Source: Salinisphaera orenii subsp. orenii MK-B5 (lineage in GTDB: Bacteria; Pseudomonadota; Gammaproteobacteria; Nevskiales; Salinisphaeraceae). From it: a stretch of 64,000 bases of DNA. This document shows positions 9,528-18,402 of this stretch, piece by piece. The stretch spans positions 124,001 to 188,000 of the forward strand of contig NZ_AYKH01000034.1 in NCBI RefSeq assembly GCF_003788635.1, given 5' to 3'. How positions within the stretch are numbered: position 1 is the first letter of the stretch; every line of letters begins with the position of its first letter. The position numbers were made by a program, and so were the translations under genes. Below the pieces are notes generated by a model that saw only the letters and a program-made list of their open reading frames with translations, searched no databases and was not told where the DNA came from.

Positions 9528-10567
9528 CAGCCGCCCTCCCCGAAGACGCCGCCACGGATCAAGGTGGCCATGACGAAATGCTGCTGTTCCGGCGCGGGCT
9601 TTTCGTCCTTGAGCATCCAGCGATCGAGCAGCGTGTAGAAGTCGACCTTGGCTTTCGGCTGACGGTAGGCGGTGCCTTGTGTCGTGACGGATCCGTAGGG
9701 TTCGACCGCGATCGGACCGAGCGCGTTGCTGTCGGCGTCCGGGTATTAGGTGTCGACGGTGCGCAGGGCGTTGCCGAGTTTCTGTGAATGCATGCCCGCA
9801 ATGCCGTCGACAGAGTAGAGCGTCTTGGATTTGTCACCACGGCTGCGATCGAGGATGAGCTCTTGCGATGGGAATACTTCCTGACCAGCGCCGACGCGGG
9901 CGAAGGCGGTAATCTCGAACAGGGCATACTGTTCGCCCGCCAGCCCGTCCGCGATCTGTGCGGCCAGTGCGTCCACGGATGACTGAGCGGCACCGTGGGC
10001 CTCGAAACGGCGAAGATCGAAGGCCAGTGCATCAAATGTCCATTCATATTCGGTCTTGCCCTTCACGAGCTGGCGAACACGGACTTCGACTTCTTCTGCC
10101 ACCAGCCGGTTGCGCCAGAGGAAGCGGCCGTTGGCGATATTGTGGGCGTAGCGCTGTGCGAGCGTGCCGAAGCCGTGCTCGGATGCGTAGCCGGTTACGG
10201 CTTCCGACAGACGTTGTTCGTACGCGGCGTTGTTGCAGGCGGAAGGTTTGCCGGCCCCGCCGAGCACGCGCAGGCTGAACCGGGCCTTGAGCGTGTCGGC
10301 GTCGTGCGGGAGAGTGGCGACGTCCACCGTCTGCAGATTCGGGTTTTCGATCGCCGCGTCGAGTTTAGCCGGGTCCTGGTCCTTGGCCTTGAGTCGGTTG
10401 GAGATCGTGCCGCGCACGGATTTTTCGCGCAGTGTCACCGCCGGCCAGTCGGCGCTCTGGCCGCGGGCGTCCCAGTCGCCGGCATGAAACAGGGCGTCGG
10501 ATGGGTCGAGCTTGCGCTCGAAGGCGAGTACGGAAGCGGTCTTGGGTGCGTCGTCTTTCTTGGCCAT
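9527..10567 (-). pseudogene. csy3: Csy3 (Cas7f) backbone subunit, interrupted by one in-frame TAA
   Basis: Reading from ATG 10567 (preceded by GGGGGAG), the frame runs 273 codons to LRTVDT, meets TAA at 9748-9746, and continues for 72 more codons in the same frame: YPDADS, then a GSVTTQG segment and the [10 protein letters not shown] terminus expected of Csy3. The frame then stops in a TGATG overlap with cas6f. Without the stop the product would be 346 residues, the normal length. Csy3 forms the six-copy crRNA-binding backbone, so a 273-residue product is unlikely to support interference. There is no frameshift. The interrupted codon is probably a tryptophan (TGG) in relatives. A sequencing or assembly error is possible and is the main alternative. 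Confidence 0.88.
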
Positions 10568-10580
10568 GATGATTCTCCCC

Positions 10581-11531
10581 CTAGGAGTGTTTGTGGTCGC
10601 GATAGTCGTTGTTCAGGCGATACACGCCGTGCTCGAGGTCGTTGTCGACGTACCAGAGCAGTGACTCGGGTCGATCGAGACGGTGTGGACTGACCCACTG
10701 GCCGATCGAGTACAGGCTTTCGACAAAACGAAACGGTGTCGTCGCGTCGCGCGCGTTGGCGACTTCACCGGGCTCGTGGGTACTGAGCGTGCCGTAGCCG
10801 ATCGGAATGGGTACATGCCACCCCGGTGTGCTGCGGACCTCCCAGCGATGCGCGCCGTCATCTGCGTCGATGACGCACTGGTGGTGGAGCCGGGCGAAGT
10901 CCAGCCAGGCATCGAGACGCGACGCGCCGGGGGCCGTCGTCTGGAGCGCGTCCAGACGATCGGTCAACGCCTGCTCATTCAGCACGAGCGCAAAGCCGGG
11001 CAGTAGTCGGCTGCGGTGCTTTCGAAACATGGCTTCGTATTCGTCGGCATCGTCCGGCATGGAGACGAGCTGTGGGTGGCGCTTCGTGTCGTTACGGGGA
11101 ATCACGCTGCCGCCGGCGATGCGCATGCCGTGCACGATGTCGTCGATGCCCTCGGCGATGTGTGCGGTGCGACCCTTGTCTGCCCTGCAGTTATCGCCGC
11201 TGACGGCGAATACGAGGCTGATGTCCATGTGCATGCGGCCCTCTTCGGCGATGGCCGCGGTGTCGCCGTCCTTGTTCACGGGGTTGCGGGTTAGATGAAA
11301 CTGCTGAAGGTTGTAGCCGGCGGATGAGGACAGGATTTCGTGGCTGTGACACACCACGCCGATCTGTTCGAGTTGCAGATAGAGATCGTCCGGCAGCTTG
11401 CGTTCCAGCGCATGCATGAAGCCCACGAAGGCGCTCATGGCCGGAAATCCCCAGGTCAGCGGGCTGGAAATGGCGTTCGCGTTCTGTACCCGCAGCCGGG
11501 GCAGAATCAGAAGGTGGCGGGGCTTACTCAT
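10581..11531 (-). CDS. csy2: Csy2 (Cas5f), type I-F Cascade subunit
   Basis: 316 residues, close to the family norm. With Csy1 it caps the 5' handle of the crRNA and takes part in PAM recognition within the Csy complex. The start is the ATG at 11531 (MSKPRHLLILPRL), because family similarity begins at LLILPRLRVQNANA; the frame stays open upstream inside csy1 but is not csy2-like there. It overlaps the csy1 stop by eight bases and ends 13 bases before csy3. The C-terminal half keeps the aromatic-rich GYGTLS and YSIGQWVSP segments. No interruption is seen. Confidence 0.92.
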   Translation of the reverse strand: MSKPRHLLILPRLRVQNANAISSPLTWGFPAMSAFVGFMHALERKLPDDLYLQLEQIGVVCHSHEILSSSAGYNLQQFHLTRNPVNKDGDTAAIAEEGRMHMDISLVFAVSGDNCRADKGRTAHIAEGIDDIVHGMRIAGGSVIPRNDTKRHPQLVSMPDDADEYEAMFRKHRSRLLPGFALVLNEQALTDRLDALQTTAPGASRLDAWLDFARLHHQCVIDADDGAHRWEVRSTPGWHVPIPIGYGTLSTHEPGEVANARDATTPFRFVESLYSIGQWVSPHRLDRPESLLWYVDNDLEHGVYRLNNDYRDHKHS

Positions 11532-12888
11532 CGTCGAATACCTCGGCGAGCGCGGCGAGTTCTTTCTCGAGCTGCGCCTGCCAGTCCTTGCGAGCGCTCT
11601 CGAGTGCATTCCTGACGTTGGTGTCGTTTTCGGCCGCTCTCGCGAAGTGGCGATGTTCCGCATCGCCCATGCGCAGTTTCCGATGGCGGTCGAGGCGCGC
11701 GTTCAGCCAGCGGCTGAAGTCCTGGCACATCTCGGGTAGCCATTCGGTTTCGACCAGGGTCTCGGCGAACTCGCGGTCCATTTCTGCGCGATGCGGGTCG
11801 AGCCAGCACTGTTGTTCGATGGGTAGGCGGCACTGCCAGTCGTCGGTCCAGCCCGGCGGCAGTTGATGCATCTCGCTCGTGAACACGATCAGCTCGTCGA
11901 CGAGTTCCGCAGTGAGCTGATCGCGATAGTCGCGCGTGTGCATGTTGCGGGTCGGGTCTTCGGCCAGGAAAGTGCCGAGTTCGCGGATCGTGGCGCGCAC
12001 GTTGCGGCGTCGGCCATAGGCGTTGAACGCCGAGGACGAGCGGATCGGTGCGACGGCGCGGGATCGCCAGAGCGGCGGCGCCGATCCCAACAGATAACTG
12101 TTACCGCCGCGTTCGCTGTTCAGCTGTGAAATGTTCTGCGGTTTGCTGCCGCCGAAACGCTGCACGGCCAGGCCGGGATAGTCGCAATACCCGGTTTCGC
12201 TGGGCTGGTCCTTTCGCCGTGCGTCGCGGGCCGCTTTCGCTTCGTCCGAAAAGCGGTCGCGATTGATGGTCTGGAAGACGCGATGGGCCAGCGAAGTTGC
12301 ATAGAGCGGTGCCAGCAGATGGAAGTCGTCGTTCACGGCCGGGTCGTCGCCGACCAGCCAGAACAGTTGCTTGCCGCGCGTATGCGATGCGTACCGGCCG
12401 CCCGGCTCGGTGATCGTCGCAAACTGCTGCATACGCTCGCGACCGGTCTGGGGGTCGTCGCTCAGGGCGGCTTCTAGATCCGGATCGGACTGTTCGACGC
12501 GTTCCAGGAGCGTGCGACCGTCGACGTCGATCTTCAGGAACTTGAAGACGTCCAGAGCGGCGGCGTTGCCGACCACGTCCACCGTGAATTGGTCACCGAG
12601 CAGGTCGGTGCCGACGACAGCGCCCGGCCGCGGGGCGCCGGGCGGCGCGTACACGCTGGAGCCCTTGGCGTCGGGATGAATCGGTTTGAGCGAGTGGGTC
12701 ACCACCTGGAGCTGGGCCACCCGTCGGGCGGCGTCCGCGAGCCAGTGTTCGTAATCGAATTGGGCGACCAATGCTTCGTGCTTCGGGTCGTCCTCGGCGA
12801 GCTTCTCGACCTTTCCTGCCAGGCGCTCGCTCAAGAATTCCTGAATGGTCAGACGTAGTTTTTCTGTTTCATTGGTGCTGCCCCGCAT
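11524..12888 (-). CDS. csy1: Csy1 (Cas8f), type I-F Cascade large subunit
   Basis: 454 residues from ATG 12888. Csy1 binds the 5' end of the crRNA with Csy2, reads the PAM and recruits Cas2-3. The N-terminus (IQEFLSERL followed by a charged helical stretch) and the central PQNISQLNSERGG segment are typical of the family. A TTG 45 bases upstream could extend it, but the ATG has AGGGG just before it and fits the family start. The 92-base gap after cas2-3 is the only sizeable gap in the cas cluster and could hold a secondary promoter; TTGACC is present there without a good -10. It overlaps csy2 by eight bases. Confidence 0.92.
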   Translation of the reverse strand: MRGSTNETEKLRLTIQEFLSERLAGKVEKLAEDDPKHEALVAQFDYEHWLADAARRVAQLQVVTHSLKPIHPDAKGSSVYAPPGAPRPGAVVGTDLLGDQFTVDVVGNAAALDVFKFLKIDVDGRTLLERVEQSDPDLEAALSDDPQTGRERMQQFATITEPGGRYASHTRGKQLFWLVGDDPAVNDDFHLLAPLYATSLAHRVFQTINRDRFSDEAKAARDARRKDQPSETGYCDYPGLAVQRFGGSKPQNISQLNSERGGNSYLLGSAPPLWRSRAVAPIRSSSAFNAYGRRRNVRATIRELGTFLAEDPTRNMHTRDYRDQLTAELVDELIVFTSEMHQLPPGWTDDWQCRLPIEQQCWLDPHRAEMDREFAETLVETEWLPEMCQDFSRWLNARLDRHRKLRMGDAEHRHFARAAENDTNVRNALESARKDWQAQLEKELAALAEVFDDE

Positions 12889-12980
12889 ATCCCCTCGCGC
12901 ACGCGTTGTTGGTCGATGACTCTGTTGTCCCAAGACTAGTCATCGGCTGGGTCAATGCATGACCTTTGCTTTCTCGCCGA

Positions 12981-15900
12981 TCATGTTTTTCTGAAACCCA
13001 GTAGCGGATGCGAGAGCCAACCGTTCTCGGAGGCATCCATCTGAATCGTTCCGAACAGGCGTGCGCACTGCTCCAGGTCCATGTCGCGTGCCTCGGCAAG
13101 GGCCGCGAGCTCGGTCATGTAGTCGGCGTTCGCCCAGGGCGTGATGCGTTCGGCAGTCAGCGTCTCGTCGCCGATGCGGCGATTGAAGCGGCCTTCGACC
13201 GCGGTTTCCTGGGGTGGGCCGAACTTCTGCGGCTCGCTTTGTACGAGCTGATAGTCGGTTTCGTCCTCGTTGGGCAGGAGCACGAGTTCGACCTGCGCGG
13301 CGGTCTGCTCACGAAAGCGTTGCTGCTGTGCGAGGACGCCGGTAAGCCACAAGTCGGGGCGTGAATAAGCGCTATGGGCGGCGAGTGCCGGCGCGGCTGG
13401 TGCGCTGCGTCGGCGGCGACCTCGGCTCGGTTGTGTCGGCGCCGGCGCCGGCGCTGTCGCGGGCGCGAGCAGGTCGTCGGCCATCCGGGCGTGCTCGAGA
13501 TCCACCAGGCTGTGGCGGGCATCGAGTGGTTCGCGAGCCACCAGGCGCGGTCGTGCGTCGATGATGCGGTATTCGTCTTCGGCCAGCAGTTGGGAGAGGG
13601 CGTGGCTCGCAAGTCGGTGGTCGCTGTCCTCGAAGCCGGGGCGGCGGAACACCGGTTCACCCGGCTCGGCCGTCAGCGCGCGCCAGTTGCGCTCCAGCAG
13701 GATGATGTTGTCGTGTTCCGCCTCGCCGAGGCGATGACGACGCACGCGCCCGGCCAGCTGGATGATCGAACGCATGGAGGAGGGCTCGACCACGGCCCAG
13801 TCGTAATCGTGGTCGCGGCCGACCTCGGTGACTGGAGAGCCGAGCACGATGAACAGCTGATCGGGTTCGGTGGCGTGGTCCAGATGGCGGCGTATGTCGG
13901 CGAGTTCGTAAACGGCGGCCGGGTCTCGGCGATCCAATGCCGCATCCAGCCGGGTTTCGATGGCCGAGCGCGCCAGTAACGGGAACTGGGCGTGATAGAC
14001 GCACAAATGAAACCGGACCCCGGGCGGCGCATCGAGGGCATAAAGCGCCCGGGCGATATCGAAAAGCGGGCCGATATTCGCCATGCGGATGAGACCGAAG
14101 CTCACGCGGTGGCCGGTGTGCGGATCGGTTTCGTGATGGTGCTCGTGCAGGGCCATCGCATGGGTTTGAAGCGCTTCGGCGAACTGTCGCGGAAGTTCGT
14201 CGCGCTTCGAACGCGCGACACCGAGCTCGGTGATCCTGGCGCGGCGATGTGGCATCGCCTTCGACAGCGCGGTGGCGCGACGCGCGGCGAATGCGTCGTG
14301 CCGGGCGCGGAACGACGCGCTGTCTGAACAGTCGTGGTGCACGCGATCATGCTCGTCGAACCAGGCGCAGCAGATGTCCAACGGTTGGCCCGGCTCGCCG
14401 CGGTTCTTCTGGAACTCCGCGCGTCCGGCGCGATAGGCGCGAAACAGGCCTTCGACCATCGCCGGCGGCAATGTGGCGGAGGACAGGATGAGCCGGGAAC
14501 CGAGCAGCCCGGTCCAGTAGACCAGCCGACACAGCGCAGGCATGTCGCTCTGGCCGAAATCGTCCGGCTCATCGAGGATCAGGTCGGCCCCCATCAGGCG
14601 GAGCATCGGCGCGATCTGGCCGCCACCGCGGAGGCTCTCGGTGGCCGGCATCAGATGATCGATGGTGCAGACCAGGATCGGCGCGGCGATCAGCGACCGT
14701 GCATGCGGGGATTTCACGACCCGTGACAGCAGCGGATGCTCGTCGATGCGGCCGTTGAAATGAACATAGCTGTCGCTATCGAACAGAGGTTCCGCCGAGC
14801 TGCGGCCCTGGGTATCGAGTTCGGCTTCGCGATGATGGAACAGCGCGCGGCTGGCCTGTCCGCCGACGCGAATCGCGAGATCGTCGCTCGATAGATTGAG
14901 ATCGCGCCGATAGGCGCTGCCAGTCTGTAATGTGAGCGTGCGTAGCCCCAGGGCGATGGTGAAACGCGTGCCGCGGTCGGGATCGGACAGGGCGTAGCAG
15001 ATGCGGCCGTTGGCCAACGTCTTGCCGCAGCCGGTCGAAGCCATGTTGATGCCGAAGAACCCCTGCCGCTCGCTGCGATCGCGCAGAGACGCGCTCAGGT
15101 CGAACGCCCGATCCTGCCAGCGAAAGCGTGCGTCCTTGCTGCGCCTGCGAAAGCCCTTGTGACGGGCGATTCGCGGTAGCGCGGCAATGGTGTCGGGCAG
15201 ACGATGGCTGATCGCACCGACCTCCCGGGTGACGCCCAGCAAATGATCGTCGAGTCGCTGCGCCAGCGCGTTCTCGCTGTCTGTGTTGGCGAACAGGGGA
15301 AAGTCGGTATCGCCCGCCGTCGGGCGATGGCGAGCCTGATCGCTCAGGCTGGAGTAGTGATGATCCGCCAGCATCAGACACAGCCGCGCGATATGCAGCG
15401 CGTACGGGTTGTGGATATCGACCGCGGCGAGCGTCGATCGACGGGCAAGGCTTTGGCGCGCGATGCGGGTGGCGCGCTTGCACCACGCATGGCTACGGCT
15501 CGGCAGACCGTGCGGGAACGTCCAGTACGGCGCGATCGTTGCCGCATCGTCGGGCGCATCGATTTCATTCCAGCCGGCGTGGATACCGTCCGGCAGGTCG
15601 GGAATCGAATCGGCGTTGTCCCGCGTGGACTTGCGGCCGATGCGTTGCTGCGCGTCGTTTTCGTCGTAGCTGGGCAGCACGGGCAGACGATGATGACTGA
15701 TCACGAGCCAGCCCACCGTTCGGGCGATGGGCGGCAGGTCGGTTAACGGTAGGGGCGTATTCCTGTTCTGGCCGTCCCTGACGAGGACGCTCAGCCAATG
15801 CGCTTCGTCGATGGCCTCGGGCTTGCGTAGCCGGGCCAGCCAGTCGGCGTCGCCACTGTCGCCCACGAATGCCTGCAGCAGCCTGAGCGATATCCATTCG

Positions 15901-16343
15901 TGTCGATAGCGATTACGCTCGATGTTCTTTCCCGTGAGCTTGTCCTGAAACGCCTGGCAGGCCTTGCCGAAATCGTGGAACAGGGCGGCGAGCGAGGCGA
16001 GCAGGTGAATATCGGTGAGGGTATGCCAGTCGTTTTCGTCACGGCTGCGCAGAACATCGCTGCGCGTGGTGTGGGTCGGGACCGCGCCGCGAAAGTTGAA
16101 TTGCGACGCGTCACCCACGACCCACAGCAGTTCGCTGTGATCGCGTCCGCGTATCCAGTGGCAGGCCACGGCCGTGTTCTTGCGCGCGTTCTTGCGCAGC
16201 ATCCGGCGCAGGGTGTCGAGGCCCGCTTTCGTGATCGGAGTCTGCCAGGTGCGTTCGCCGCGGCGCTCGGCGAACTGATCGAGGACTCGGCGAGTCTCCT
16301 TGAGCGCGTTCTTGCGACACTGCGAGACGAGGACGACGTTCAT
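12981..16343 (-). CDS. cas3: Cas2-3 fusion: adaptation subunit plus HD nuclease-helicase
   Basis: 1120 residues, the normal size for the type I-F fusion. Residues 1 to about 95 are the Cas2-like domain (MNVVLVSQC), which associates with Cas1 for spacer integration. The HD nuclease motif is LFHDFGK (H123, D124). The superfamily 2 helicase shows Walker A as STGCGK (K441) and Walker B as LDEPDD (D591, E592), with a conserved C-terminal helicase region containing QLAGRVRRHR. It unwinds and shreds DNA marked by the Csy complex. It overlaps the cas1 stop by four bases (ATGA). All catalytic motifs are present, so this subunit appears functional. Confidence 0.96.
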   Translation of the reverse strand: MNVVLVSQCRKNALKETRRVLDQFAERRGERTWQTPITKAGLDTLRRMLRKNARKNTAVACHWIRGRDHSELLWVVGDASQFNFRGAVPTHTTRSDVLRSRDENDWHTLTDIHLLASLAALFHDFGKACQAFQDKLTGKNIERNRYRHEWISLRLLQAFVGDSGDADWLARLRKPEAIDEAHWLSVLVRDGQNRNTPLPLTDLPPIARTVGWLVISHHRLPVLPSYDENDAQQRIGRKSTRDNADSIPDLPDGIHAGWNEIDAPDDAATIAPYWTFPHGLPSRSHAWCKRATRIARQSLARRSTLAAVDIHNPYALHIARLCLMLADHHYSSLSDQARHRPTAGDTDFPLFANTDSENALAQRLDDHLLGVTREVGAISHRLPDTIAALPRIARHKGFRRRSKDARFRWQDRAFDLSASLRDRSERQGFFGINMASTGCGKTLANGRICYALSDPDRGTRFTIALGLRTLTLQTGSAYRRDLNLSSDDLAIRVGGQASRALFHHREAELDTQGRSSAEPLFDSDSYVHFNGRIDEHPLLSRVVKSPHARSLIAAPILVCTIDHLMPATESLRGGGQIAPMLRLMGADLILDEPDDFGQSDMPALCRLVYWTGLLGSRLILSSATLPPAMVEGLFRAYRAGRAEFQKNRGEPGQPLDICCAWFDEHDRVHHDCSDSASFRARHDAFAARRATALSKAMPHRRARITELGVARSKRDELPRQFAEALQTHAMALHEHHHETDPHTGHRVSFGLIRMANIGPLFDIARALYALDAPPGVRFHLCVYHAQFPLLARSAIETRLDAALDRRDPAAVYELADIRRHLDHATEPDQLFIVLGSPVTEVGRDHDYDWAVVEPSSMRSIIQLAGRVRRHRLGEAEHDNIILLERNWRALTAEPGEPVFRRPGFEDSDHRLASHALSQLLAEDEYRIIDARPRLVAREPLDARHSLVDLEHARMADDLLAPATAPAPAPTQPSRGRRRRSAPAAPALAAHSAYSRPDLWLTGVLAQQQRFREQTAAQVELVLLPNEDETDYQLVQSEPQKFGPPQETAVEGRFNRRIGDETLTAERITPWANADYMTELAALAEARDMDLEQCARLFGTIQMDASENGWLSHPLLGFRKT

Positions 16344-17323
16344 TCCGAAGCGGCCCGGCGTGCCAGGTCTTCGGCGACGCGTTTGATGGTATCGATCATG
16401 CCGTCGAGCGCTTCCACCTGGGTCAGGCGCTGGATACAGGCCTGGCGGAACTCCTGTTCCTCATCCCCGCGTACAGCCGAAATGAATGCCTGCGGCAGGA
16501 TGACGCCGTCCTTGATCAGGTCGGCCACGTCGAATACCAGGCCGCCGCGTCGTGTCTTGCCGTGGAGCACGGCCAGTCCGTGCGGCAGCCCCAGTACCCA
16601 GCACGCAGTTGCGGCCAGCCCGTACGCCAGATAGTTGCCGTGATCGAGAAACCGGTTCGCCGGATCGGTGCCGCTGCCGCGTTTCGCACGGGTGAACTCG
16701 CCGTAGTCGACACTCCCGGCAGCGAGCTTGAAAAGGGTGCGGGTCAGGCGGGCCTCGAGCGTTAGCAGTTCCGTGGTGTCGCGGGCGTTGTCGATCGGCG
16801 GAAGCTGCGCATCGACTGCCGCTTCGAGCCTGGCCTTGTCGACGTTGAAGCCGGCATCGGGTAAGGCACGGTCGGTGGTCCAGAGCGTGCGGATCGTTGC
16901 CAGACGCGATCGTTGAAACGCTTTCGCCGCTTCCAACCTGAGTGCGTCATCGAACCAGAAACGTACCCAGTGCTGCAGGTACTCGGTGGGCCGATATTCG
17001 CTTTGCGGCGTCAGCCAGGCAACGTCGACGTCGACTTCCGTCGCCGAGAACAGCGGTGTGCCTCCGCCGCCGCAGAATCCGACGAGCACGCCGGCCTTGG
17101 CGAGTTCCCGCATCGCCGCCTGCGTGATCGATGTGCCCGTGCCGAGGAGAATCGACGTCGTATTCGCGATGGGAATATTCCAGTATCTGGATTCACGCCC
17201 TTCGTCGGTGACGTACGAAACCCGCCCGCCTTTGACCAGCACACGACAGTGCTGCAGGTAGTACAGGTTCGCGCGCTTGGAGTGCAGGATCGTTTTCAGA
17301 TCGCTGGGCGCGAGATCTTCCAT
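16340..17323 (-). CDS. cas1: Cas1 integrase (type I-F)
   Basis: 327 residues from ATG 17323, which follows a strong GGGGGAG ribosome-binding site; a longer frame to 17395 lacks family similarity. Cas1 cuts and joins new spacers at the leader end. The metal-binding residues fall at E190 (LTLEARL), H254 (VLHGKTRRGG), D265 and D268 (FDVADLI), the same positions as in the Pseudomonas aeruginosa enzyme. It is the first gene of the cas cluster. It follows the XRE-cupin gene on the same strand after 243 bases, in which no clear promoter or terminator was found. Confidence 0.97.
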   Translation of the reverse strand: MEDLAPSDLKTILHSKRANLYYLQHCRVLVKGGRVSYVTDEGRESRYWNIPIANTTSILLGTGTSITQAAMRELAKAGVLVGFCGGGGTPLFSATEVDVDVAWLTPQSEYRPTEYLQHWVRFWFDDALRLEAAKAFQRSRLATIRTLWTTDRALPDAGFNVDKARLEAAVDAQLPPIDNARDTTELLTLEARLTRTLFKLAAGSVDYGEFTRAKRGSGTDPANRFLDHGNYLAYGLAATACWVLGLPHGLAVLHGKTRRGGLVFDVADLIKDGVILPQAFISAVRGDEEQEFRQACIQRLTQVEALDGMIDTIKRVAEDLARRAASE

Positions 17324-17566
17324 GCTGTCTCCCCCGGGTCCCCACGGGAACAAGCCTCGCCGTAGAACCGGCATGCATGCAAATCCCGTGGTCACGACGG
17401 CTGCGGGGCGTTAGGTCAGCGGGGCGTCGTCTGTGGGGGTGCGGCTCCGGCTGCGCGGGGCGGTGTCCGTCGCGGCGTCATGCGACGGCGTTGTGCACTG
17501 TGCGCCGTGCTGGTGCAGTGTTGCTTCGTTGTCGCGCAACGATCCGTCGTGTGGGGCCGCTTGGCG

Positions 17567-18160
17567 TCAGAACGTGACGGGGGTGTTGATCCAGAGCACG
17601 CGCGCGACGACGTGGCCGGGGTTGTAGTAGCGATGCTGCTGCGTGGAGGCGAAGACGAACGAGTCGCCCGCCTGCACGTAGTAACGTTCGCCGTCGACGG
17701 TCAGCTCGATGCTGCCTTCGAGGACGTAGCCCAGCTCTTCGCCTTCGTGGCTGATGGCGCCGTCGCTCTCGGCGCCGGGCTCGACGATGTGGATGTTGCC
17801 TTCCAGCCGCGAGTCCGGGCTGGTCGGGGCGACGCGTTCGAGGATGATGCGGCCGCCGTCGCCGCCCTTGCGCAGCGTCATCAGTTCGCGCGCGCCGGCG
17901 CGCTGGACGATGGTGTTCGTGCGTCCGGCCTCGAACAGCGCGGCGATACTCGTTTCCAGCACGGCCGCGATCTTGTGCAGCACGCGAAGGGAGGGCGCGG
18001 CGTGACCGGTCTCGATCTTCGAGATCATGCTCTCGGAGCAGCCCGCACGGCGGGCGACTTCGCGCATGCGCAGGCCGCGTGCCAGCCGCAGGTAGCGGAG
18101 CCGGATGCCCAGTTCGCTGTCCGCGGCCGGGTGGGCTGGTTCGCCGAGTTCGTTGTTCAA
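17567..18160 (-). CDS. XRE-family regulator with C-terminal cupin sensor domain
   Basis: 197 residues if started at TTG 18160, which has GGAG seven bases upstream; a longer frame from ATG 18277 is possible but its N-terminus is arginine-rich and unlike the family. Residues about 15-70 form the helix-turn-helix (RLARGLRMREVARRAG, then SESMISKIETG). The C-terminal 75 residues form a cupin barrel (GYVLEGSIELTVDGE, and a later VQAGDSFVF) that would bind a small ligand. Such proteins often control uptake or catabolism genes for amino acids, amines or polyamines. It is divergent from the livK-type gene at 18403 and probably regulates it. Confidence 0.85.
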   Translation of the reverse strand: MNNELGEPAHPAADSELGIRLRYLRLARGLRMREVARRAGCSESMISKIETGHAAPSLRVLHKIAAVLETSIAALFEAGRTNTIVQRAGARELMTLRKGGDGGRIILERVAPTSPDSRLEGNIHIVEPGAESDGAISHEGEELGYVLEGSIELTVDGERYYVQAGDSFVFASTQQHRYYNPGHVVARVLWINTPVTF

Positions 18161-18368
18161 CCTGTATCTCCGCCGATCTGGCCGCTCATGGTACCGAAGC
18201 GGGCGTGTGTCGCGGCGCCGCGCCCCGGGGTGACGACGCGTCCGAGCCATCGTCTGGCACGAAAGTTGTATTTCCATTTATTCAAGTGCATGACCATAGT
18301 TCAAGGCATGATGTGGGCCAGCGGTGTCCTCCAGAGCTTGTACTGGGTGGTTTCATGCCGCTGTTTTC

Positions 18369-18382
18369 GAGTCGAACGACTC
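18369..18382. promoter_or_regulatory. Palindrome upstream of the first transporter operon
   Basis: GAGTCG-AA-CGACTC is a perfect inverted repeat with 6-base arms, ending 20 bases before the start codon at 18403. Its position suits an operator between promoter and start, and the divergent XRE-cupin regulator is the natural candidate to bind it. It could also be a transcript hairpin. Confidence 0.45.
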
Positions 18383-18402
18383 AATCGCGAGGGAGTGACG
18401 CT

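Noticed and set aside
9746-9748. Programmed stop-codon recoding in csy3
   Set aside because: TAA is not the codon used for selenocysteine or pyrrolysine, and no recoding structure was recognised. Mutation or sequence error is simpler.
9559-10047. A second open frame overlapping the interrupted part of csy3
   Set aside because: It is in another frame, with serine- and arginine-rich low-complexity sequence; the true csy3 continuation is in the original frame after the TAA.
3767-17323. A mobile element carrying the CRISPR-Cas locus
   Set aside because: No transposase, integrase, tRNA boundary or flanking direct repeat was seen on either side.
18270-18290. GAAAGTTGTATTTCC as another GAAAC-type box
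   Set aside because: The spacing between GAAA and TTTC is six instead of five bases and the inner positions do not pair.
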